DNA from: Adiantum capillus-veneris
Taxonomy: Eukaryota; Streptophyta; Polypodiopsida; Polypodiales; Pteridaceae
DNA: 64,000 nucleotides
Direction: 5' to 3'
Assembly: GCA_014529385.2 (NCBI GenBank)
Contig: CM043960.1
Location: 37,524,781-37,588,780, forward strand
The position numbers and the translations under genes are program-made. The notes beneath the pieces are model-generated. The model searched no databases, was not told the origin of the DNA, and saw nothing but the letters and a program-made list of their open reading frames with translations. The stretch's first letter is position 1. Each line of letters starts with the position of its first letter. Positions 55,717-64,000 of this stretch are shown one piece after another.

Positions 55717-56259
55717 CTGACTGTATGCCACTGTCGTAGAGAAATGAGGCAATGACTCCTCATTCAAATCTTCAAAACTCTCAGGGCCATCTCTTTCCGT
55801 CCAGAGATCTTCAGCACCCCTCTTTTGAAACCGGGCAGCGAGCTTAGTGACCTGCTCGTCAGAACTGATGTAATTAGGTGGCCGGATCCTGGACATTTTC
55901 TGCCAGGGCATTTCGAGGGAAGGGGAGACCGCAAGAAGTTCAGCACGTCGGCGAGCTTCATAGATGTGCTTCTCACGCAGCAGCCGAGCTTTCTCGATTT
56001 GCCTCGACTTTTTGAGCTGCATACGCCTCCACTGCCATTTTGTAACCCCGCCTGGAAAGGTGCGAGGGCCTCCGCCCATGTGATGAACGGGAGCTGCACC
56101 ACCACCAAATCTCAAACACGGCCCGAAGGGCAGGGCTACTTCCAAAGGAGCAGCAATCTCAGGCACGGGAGAGCTCGGAAATGAGGTGGGCGCCAGTAGG
56201 ACTGTCCGGCCCCCATTGATCCATGACGACGCCGAGCTCAACAGCAAGTCCGTCACCAT
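55717..56259 (-). CDS. Exon 1 of a DEAD-box RNA helicase-like gene (RH31/RH48 type)
   Basis: ATG at 56259 (context GGGCAATGG). About 60 Ser/Ala/Pro-rich residues that could be an organelle transit peptide are followed by MGGGPRTFPGGVTKWQWRRM (from 56079). A basic helical stretch (KKSRQIEKARLLREKHIYEA) and EQVTKLAARFQKRGAEDLW then TERDGPESF come next. From memory, this order resembles the N-terminus of plant DEAD-box helicases of the RH31/RH48 group; the helicase motifs would lie in later exons. CAG/GTATCC at 55717/55716 is a good splice donor; beyond it the frame reads intron-like to TAG. Later exons are not in the window. The only host coding sequence I can support. Confidence 0.6.
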
Positions 56260-56377
56260 TGCCCAGATGCTATATCTTTTGGTGGGAGCTACTGGCGTGC
56301 CTGAAGCGGGGTAGAGAAGCTAGCAGTGGCTGGTAAGGGAAATCTACCTATGGCTCGCTCAACACACACACATGTTT
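56260..56377 (-). promoter_or_regulatory. Short upstream region of the helicase gene
   Basis: Only ~118 bp separate the ATG from the 3' end of a LINE relic, so the native promoter has probably been displaced or lies within or beyond the LINE. No TATA box is evident. Confidence 0.3.
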
Positions 56378-58435
56378 TTCCTTTTTTGATCAGCTTGATT
56401 AATTTACTAGTGGGAAACCTCAACGTGAGGAAAACCCACTACTTTGAGGTTAACCCACTGAAAAGATCATATACACGGGAAAGAAGACAGAAGTGTTCGA
56501 TTACACAATATGCATTCATAGGAAAGCTAATGTATCTCTCCGATGATATCACCAACTTCCAAGGCAAACCGTGAAGATTGCCTAAGAGAAAGCTTGAAGA
56601 ACGCGAAGGAATATGCATGAATGAGATGGAGCATATAGCCACTACGCTGACTCCATAGGGTCCATTAAGCCCAATATCTGACCCACATGAAGAAGCCCGC
56701 AAATCGCTCCAATGTCGGTGAGAAAATGCCAAATGCCCAAAACCGTTAATGGAAAACGGAGCAGCATACAAGCCAATGCGCAGCAAAGGAAATCTCTAGT
56801 AATGCAACAATCCCATAAGAAGTGGCAAACATTCTCTTCCGCAGTCACGCAATGGACACAAGAAAAAGGGCGGATATGACGTGCCCTAAGAAAAGGGAGC
56901 ACTCCAAGCAAACATTGCCAAAGAAACAACCGCTCCTTTAAAGGCAAGTGGCTTTTCCACAGGGCAGAGAGAACTCGGGGGGTGCACTATGCAATCATTT
57001 TAATGTATAATGTGAGTTCGAAAGGAGGGGTTTTAAATAGAGATACGTTTAAATTAGGGGTTTTATATTCAATTTTTGAAAAATTTCCATAAATAAGGGA
57101 TCATTTTATTCATTCAGACATGTTAAAAGAGGGTTTTTTTAATACCCCACGAATGCACGTTATATAGGGGGGTACTGAACGGTGAACCCCCTGAGAGAGA
57201 GAAGCTTCCTCCACCACATATCAAATTTGTGCATGTGCCAAAGGGCATTACAATGATCAGCAAGCCAAGTTTCCGGTAGAAGAAGAGCATAAACTCGACT
57301 AGCAGAAATATCTTGAAAAGGCATTTCCCGAAGATTCCAATCAGACATGTAATCACCATCAGGCAAAGGAGAAATGGGCAAAAAAATCAACCAGCATGTC
57401 TTGACGTTCTCTCCAAAACTGACGGTAATGCATGTCCAATCCAAAACGGCAAGCGACGAAGGGAAACTCAAAAATGAATATGGCTGCATCTACCACATCC
57501 TCAATCACCTGAATGCCACGGCAAGAGAGGAAGTACGCCTGGCAAGACGAGCGGTCAACCAAAGTAAGAGAGAATGCCCGGCTCCAATGAAGACTCTCCA
57601 AACAAAGCGAATTTCCTTCCCGTCGAGCATTCCACAATAGACGAATCGTAACCTCTTTCCAAGCAAAGAGCAAAGTGGAAGCAAGAGGACATCCAGGAGT
57701 GTGCCCTTCCATCTTACCAAATACAACCTCCCAAATAGATGATTGCTAGTGGCCAAATGAGGACGTACCAATATGCTAACTTACGTATGCAAACATAAGA
57801 GTCCAAGGTTGAATTTGTTGCACAAGTGTAGGCATATAGCATAGCTTTCCTAGCAAGAACATGTCTACGCAAGTCCAAGATATTGAGACCGCCAAAATGT
57901 TTAGGAGTGCAAAACTTCTCCATCGACGTCAAACGCAAGCCTTTTTGTGAGCATGACTTCGCCACAAATGAGACAAAATGGCTGACATAAGAGAATCAAG
58001 ACAATGGCGAGGCCAATGCATCAGTGAATCAAAGAACTCATCATATGCCATCAGGATACTCTGAACGATTCACAGGCGAACATGCAATGGCCAAGTGTAC
58101 ATCTTCCAATAATGCAATTTGACATTCAAGCGTTGCATAACCCAATCCACTTTTTGAGTGTCAGTGGCAGTCCATCCAATTGGATACCCCAAATGCTTAG
58201 TGATCACATTCGGAGGCACAATCTCACCTGGCCACAATAGACTATGCCGATCGCAAGAACGAAGTGGCACAAGCTTCGATTTATGAAAATTGACTTTAAG
58301 ACCAGTCGCAATCCCAAACAATTCCAAAGCTTTCATAATCACTTGGACATCAGCCTACTGGTTGCAACCCATAAACAACGAGTCATCCGTATAAGCTTGC
58401 CCAATAAAGGTATGACCCCAAAGTAACTACAAACC
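56378..58435 (-). pseudogene. L1-type LINE relic: RT C-terminal half and zinc-binding domain
   Basis: On the minus strand: YTDDSLFMGCN (RT catalytic motif, Y-A-D-D expected, ~58385), LFGIATGLKVNFHKSKLVPL, HLGYPIGW, then MEKFCTPKHFGGLNILDLRR and HVLARKAMLYAY (~57910-57830). A zf-RVT domain follows (MPLKERLFLWQCLLGVLPFL, CVHCVTAEENVCHFLWDC, ~56947-56810). Stops and frameshifts throughout. The 3' end near 56378 reads TGATCAAAAAAGGAAAAA, a plausible degenerate A-tail. Truncated at ~58435 on the 5' side, as is common for LINEs. Confidence 0.8.
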
Positions 58436-59970
58436 ATGAACACACACACACACAAACACACACATCAAACATGATTGCCTCTCAAAGGCTTATCGATGTT
58501 TTTGCAATATTACTAACCAAAAACAAAAAACTCAAGTTTGTAAACTAAACCTCAAGCTAGAAAATGTGGACTGGCTTTGCAAAATTTATTTTAGTAAAAA
58601 TAAAAAAGGTAAACACAAAAAGAATAGAAAAGAAATTTTGAATGTTGAATGATTGTGTCGTCCCGCCTTTAGAAAAGAAACAAAAATAGCCCCACTTTTA
58701 TTAAAAGAACGTGCAAAGTGAGGACAATTCAAAAGTCAAATAAATGGAACCCATCTCCAATGTTCAGCATCCTTTGAGCAAAGGGATAGTAAGGCTTGTT
58801 TTAGCAAGCCAATAAAAGCCACATTGAGGGTCAAGATTGCCTACTAAGAGCCCCATCCCACCCAAGGATTGGGGGGGCTTGTCTGGCTACATGCGCTATC
58901 AAAAAGCCATCACACACAAAATAAGGGAGCTCTTATGGCATTTCAAGTTCCTATAGCATGCGCTCTAGCCTCTGCAAGGATTCTAAAATTAGCCAAAATT
59001 TGCAATGCTTCAATCGTGCAAACCTTCATGGTTGCGCCTTGACGGGTCGTAACAAGTTGTGAAAACTAATTTTAGAACCTATTCGCTACTGAGCAAGTAT
59101 ACTCACTGTATATTGCCGGTTGAATGTGCTGAGAAGGCCCTATTAAATATGCGCTCATAGTGCTTTGTCTACTTGTTGTAGCTATTGTAAGGCCTAGGTG
59201 TGACGGGGCTCTAAGATAAAGTATGCCACAAAGGAAATTGTGGAAATGGAGTTGGCTTATGTGCATTCAACAAATTTTGTATGTGAAAGAGGTAAGAATA
59301 TTGGTTTATGTTATTCGGAGCATAAAATAATTGATGGAATGGTCTCGCCAAGGCCAAGACGTGTATTGGTTCCAATCAAAATGTAAAATGTGTGGTTGTT
59401 TGTTGTTCCAATATGGTACAAGGTGAAGCCATAGATTATGGTTTCTTTGGATACATCTTGGCATAAAATGTATACTATAAGCACCGTGTTGAGTTTGACG
59501 TTGGATTTGAAGGATTTCCGTCTATGTTGAACTCGCCTAGAAGCAACATAGGATGATACATGTGAAAGGATTGCAACGTCTAGATAAATTTGCAAAAACA
59601 ATGACAACGGGATAAATTGTAGTCTATGGCAAAAATTGATCAATGTGAGATGGTTGAGTGTATTGAGAATGATGTGTTGTTACTACTCTCTTGAAGAAAT
59701 AGTATATGTGAAACCTTCAAGTTCATATCATTAGTTACTTTGGTGGTAGAGCCTCCCAATCTTAGCAAAATAAAAATCCTTTCCAAACATCTCACATGCA
59801 TAAGTGCAGGATGAGTTTGGGAAATGAAAAGTCAAAAGACTTTTTATGTCCATATAAAGAGATAGTGGTAACCTTTCCTTGATCGATTTCTTCTCTTTAG
59901 AGTTTCTCCTTGCATTATGTAGGTAGAGTTTCCTTCCACTAATGAATTTATTGATTTTGAAGCCAATAGG

Positions 59971-60093
<123 letters not shown>

Positions 60094-61818
60094 TTTTGAA
60101 AAAAATAATGTATAAACTTTTTTTTGTAGCTCTTGAAGTTATTTATGGCTCCCTTTCCAAGCCTATCCAATCTATAAACTCTCATAAAGAAGCATGATGT
60201 CAAAGGTGGGTCAAATGTATATATAAAGTAAAGGGGAGCTATTTTTAACTCTATGTGTGAGAGTGAATGGAAGCCCCTTATGACATGAGTCTTTGGTGTG
60301 CAAACAACAAGCAACAACAAATACCAACACGGCCAAGACACAAGAGAACCACAATTAACTCCAAAAACAATGGGGGCTAAATGAGACATGAAGGAGATAT
60401 CCGCGATATAAGTAACTAGTGGCTAGCATGACGCTTTGTTTGGGCGTAGGATTGTTGCTTCTTGTTGGGGGGCAAGTTTTTTTGCCTCCTATATATTTTT
60501 CTTTACACATCAAAGATCCTAGCCCATCCTCTTAGTCTTTTGACGTTCATCATTCTCAATTCAAGTCATTCATTGAGGTGATCATCAGTGTAGTTGAAGG
60601 CCTTGTTTGCTTTGATGTCCAAATCTTCTTCCAATTTGAAGTTAGGCCCTTTATCTAATAAAGCTCAAAACATGCCTAGAGTGTTTATATTTTGTAGCTT
60701 GGGTTTTTAATAAAACGCTAAAAGGCATTGCTAATATTAATAAAAATCTTGATAGTTCTGGCCATTCAAGCACTTGCTACCTCCATGTGTGCAAGAAAAA
60801 TTAAGGGAAGCAAAGTTATAAAAACCTCAATTGGCTTCATGGTGCCATAGGTAGCCTTCCAAAAGAATAAGCAATAGCTTAGTGTGAACAAAGATAAGAG
60901 TGGCTGTGTGGTTTTTAACAAAGGAAAAATAGTAATTTTTTCATTAAAACAAGTAGTTTCAATGTGCTGCATGATTTTTGTAGAGGTTTTAAGTGATTTG
61001 AAGCTACCGTGGGCTGCATTAAGAGACTAGGATTTTGATAGTGGAACTTTTTCCAATGTGTACAAATGTAAACAGTTCAATGAGGCCTCTCCACTAATCA
61101 TGGAACTTGGAAAGATGAAAGTGATTTTGTTGTCATCATCTTTCAATAAAAAAGGAAAGGTGTATGCCAAGTAATTTTTCGCTCATTTGTAGAAGGAATT
61201 TCACCTTATCTAACTACATTTGAATTCAACATTGTTAGAACTACAAATGAAAGAATGCACTCAAGAGCACATAACACAGAAACTAGTATTATTGAATGTA
61301 TACAAAGATAAGGATTGCCCTAGAGTGATGGGCATATATACAAGCTAGGGGTGGAAGGCGTTCTAGAGAGGGAAAAAAGTGCCCCATTGGTCTTAAGTGT
61401 GTTCACATACATTACTACCATAATATGATAATAAAGCTCCTTGGGATGAATTCAATGATGAAGCGGTGTGTTTGGTATAATAAAAGTGGTTGAACTTGGA
61501 ATTTGTGTGCGTTATGCCCACATGGGCAATCACATTGAGCATTTATGAACGTGATGGTAGCTTTGGTGTTTGCCAATGTGTGTGTGAGTCCAAGCTCCAA
61601 GTCAAGTGTTCTCTTAATAGGTTATGGAGAGGAGGGGCTAGAGTATACTTAGGATAAGTTGTGGGCCCATGGGTCGACAAACATCAGAGTTACCATAGAT
61701 GAGACATAAAGGTGTTGCATAGGTTCATTCGTATGACAAGATATGTCTACAAAACAAAGCCACTTCTTTTAGAGCTCCCCTATGTAGAAGGACCTTGAAA
61801 AATGCAACAAAAGAAAAG

Positions 61819-61886
61819 TTAATGAAAATCCTTGGTATAACATCTTCTCCTTATAATGAAAACCCCTTGGTATAACATCTTCTTTT
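61819..61886. repeat. 34-bp tandem duplication
   Basis: TAATGAAAATCCTTGGTATA... at 61819 is repeated with few changes at 61853. Confidence 0.8.
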
Positions 61887-63540
61887 TACGATAGAGTGAC
61901 CAAAATTAAATTCAATATCACAAGTCCATAGCATAAGCAAGCTTCAATCGTGCAATGTAAACAAATCTTTGAGTACTTAATAATTTTTGGATCGGCATAT
62001 TTTAAGCACTTATAAGTTGTTAAAGTGATAATAAATGGCAAGTGCATGGCCAAATTTATTTTTTGGAAAGCCATAAAAACTAGCAACAAGCATGCACACA
62101 CATTGCTAGGTTTATTGGTTTCATCCTATGTGTGTATGACGCATCTTATCTACTGGGATGCATAGGTGGCATGGAACCATTTGGTAGCATGTGGAAAAAA
62201 CACCTAAGGTGTGTAGGTATCCATGGGGGACATTACTAGAGGGTATGGACTCACTTACACTTAGTTAAAAGGTCCCTAAAATAGCCTAAAAGGTCACCAT
62301 GAGCTCACAAGTGGATTGGGATGATTTTGAATCTCCATGATGTCATGCATGATGCCATATGAGCTGCCTGCACTAGCTCTACATGATAAGCCTCTTCGTA
62401 CTTAATTTGGATCAATCTAGTCATCAAAGTTGTGTCTACACTCTACTCTATTCTCTAGTGTGTTATTAAATATTGATTATTACGCAAATGCCATGAATGG
62501 TTCTCTGATTCATCCTCCTTAAACTCTACAAATGGTATTAGAGATACACACATGTGATTAGTACTTCCTAATTGCAGGGTTTATATCCAAAGCTAGATCT
62601 AATGTTTCCCTCTCTTTACATGCACTAGATTGATTCATACTTCTTTAAGCTAGATTGACTTAATGATAATTAGTCTATGTCATTAGCTTTGGATACGTCT
62701 TTATGGACACTTTCCTTGCTAATGGCATAGGCTTATTGGGATTAAAGGATTTGTAATAAAATGTGTGCATACACACACGTTAATTATCTCGATTTAATTG
62801 TGTGTATGCATTATCCTCTGCATGTTCTTTCATTTAAGCCCTTAACCTTTGGGAGCCCTTACACAAGCAAACTCAAGTGGGTTCATGGCTAGGTGGATTC
62901 ACTCTATTTCGCGGGTGTGTGGGAGCGTTCAAATTGTGCTGGAAAACTCATATTGGAGCATTATTTTTAATGTGAGAATATGGGCTAGCTCGTGGGAAAA
63001 CTCGAGTTCCGATGGTAAATTGTAATTGAAGCCATTTTGGGTCAATTTGGCAAGATGCCCACACGAAAAGTCCCTTTTTTTAAGTGACAGTTGGGCACAC
63101 ACAAGCATTCCAAAAGGCCATATAGCCCTTTTGGGCCCACAGGGCCCTATTCTCACTACTTGCTTGCTCAAAATCTTCTAAAGGCTTGATTCCTTAGCCC
63201 CATTGCCCAAGGGCTTTGTCCCATGACCAGTACCTCATCAAAACCAAGCCTTACTTTGGTGGAGGTTCCCACCCTTAGTGAAGAGGAGTTTCGCACAAGC
63301 CAACACAAAAGGTACAATCAAAGGATAATCTTGAGCAAAGAATCTAGTCGTTTGTTATCTCTCTCTCTCTCTCTAAAAATTCAAACTTTAAAATATTTGC
63401 AACCAAGCACAACAAATTTTGGAATGCATGTTTTCATATTTCTCACATTTGGGGATGACTTCATAATTGTGCTATTATAAGAGGCTAGACACTAGCTTTG
63501 TGAGAGTCTCCTAAGCTGAGACCCCTCTAAATTTTCATAA

Positions 63541-64000
63541 ATGGAGGAGAAGGGACTTAGGAAATTCAACGGGGTTGAGTTTCACACTTGGAAAACCAAA
63601 TTGAAGAGATATTTAATAAAAAAAGGTTTTGTGGAGGATAGTCAAGCCAATGATTAATGACCCCCTCATCTAGTGACGGAGCACAAGTGCAGATACATGC
63701 TATGAGCGCATTGAACTAGGCCAAGGATGAGCAAGCACTAGGAATTAGAATCATTGCAATACATGACAGTTATGTACATCTCATTCATGGTTGTGAAACC
63801 TCATTACAACTACACGAGAAGCCTTAGAGAAAATTTTCAATGCTAAAAGAAAGAAAAGTAGGGTGAGCCTAAAGAAAGATCTCTACAAACTAAAAGTCAA
63901 GCCTAACAAGGATATTGCAAGCCTTGTCATTTGCCTTAAAAGCATGACCACATAGCTCACCTATGTAAACTATGTAGTAATAGAAAAGGGCAAGATTGCA
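63541..64000 (+). pseudogene. Copia gag relic, continuing off the right edge
   Basis: ATG at 63541 gives MEEKGLRKFNGVEFHTWKTK then LKRYLIKKGF, the N-terminus of copia gag (F-x-G-x-x-F-x-x-W). After stops near 63655 further gag words are visible (ALGIRIIALHDSYV, LEKIFNAKRKKSRVSLKKDL, YKLKVKPNKDIASLV). Frameshifts and stops show it is inactive. The preceding GAGGCTAGAC...CCTCTAAATTTTC region may be its leader. Confidence 0.7.

Noticed and set aside
55825-56184. 119-codon plus-strand frame opposite the helicase exon
   Set aside because: The minus frame has a coherent protein with a recognised motif (GGGPRTFPGG) and a splice donor; the plus frame does not.
57374-57640. 88-codon plus-strand frame inside the LINE relic
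   Set aside because: The minus strand carries clear LINE RT and zinc-binding motifs around it; the plus frame is a shadow.

Overview
The window looks like nuclear DNA of a land plant with a large, transposon-rich genome. LTR retrotransposons of the Ty3/gypsy chromovirus and Ty1/copia types, most with primer-binding sites matching plant initiator tRNA-Met, fill about 1-55 kb. L1-type LINE relics and two hAT transposase fragments are also present. The only host-gene exon I can support is on the minus strand at 55.7-56.3 kb and resembles the N-terminus of a plant DEAD-box RNA helicase. Repeated CT/GA microsatellites inside LTRs and one very long candidate intron would fit a fern, lycophyte or gymnosperm better than a compact angiosperm. 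I cannot name the species. I see no tRNA, rRNA or CRISPR.

Layout. 0.1-1.2 kb: 5' LTR of a minus-strand element (H) leaving the window on the left. 1.4-8.5 kb: rearranged gypsy relic A0, split by element K (3581-6723, TSD GCTCA), which has a tRNA-Glu-type PBS and holds a hAT BED-finger fragment. 8.9-9.9 kb: solo LTR D1. 10.2-10.9 kb: LINE ORF1 relic. 11.4-15.0 kb: solo LTR D2, split by the non-autonomous element C1. 15.4-19.5 kb: copia relic E2, whose 3' LTR is split by gypsy element A2. 19.5-26.2 kb: minus-strand gypsy element B. 26.2-31.1 kb: element D, with gag, protease and an unidentified domain but no reverse transcriptase. 31.1-49.3 kb: copia element E1, interrupted first by C2 and then by gypsy A1 (35824-48391), which is itself interrupted by gypsy F (36198-41912). 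49.7-51.4 kb: LTR D3 with solo LTR D4 inserted in the opposite orientation. 51.5-55.1 kb: hAT transposase C-terminus flanked by inverted repeats and split by element G. 55.7-56.3 kb: helicase exon. 56.4-58.4 kb: LINE reverse-transcriptase relic. 58.4-63.5 kb: AT-rich sequence without recognisable genes. 63.5 kb to the end: copia gag relic.

Most element boundaries were fixed by reading target-site duplications (TSDs) directly: GCTCA (K), CCAGT (D1), AAGTC (D2), CAAGC (C1), CGAGC-like (A2), CTTTT/CTATT (C2), GACAT (A1), GGCTC/AGCTC (F), ACAAT (D4) and GTTTG (G). They give a clear order of insertion. Almost every coding region has stops, frameshifts or deletions, so the CDS-like entries are mainly pseudogenes. 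The best-preserved reading frames are the D gag-protease frame, the B gag, the F integrase and the A1 reverse transcriptase.

The most interesting signals are: a ~36-bp block shared by the LTRs of four otherwise different families; the tRNA-Glu-primed K element with a hAT promoter and exon inside; the RT-less D element with a conserved domain after its protease; TTAGGG-type telomere-like repeats inside the A1 LTRs; a series of hairpin repeats in G; and inverted repeats around a hAT transposase fragment.
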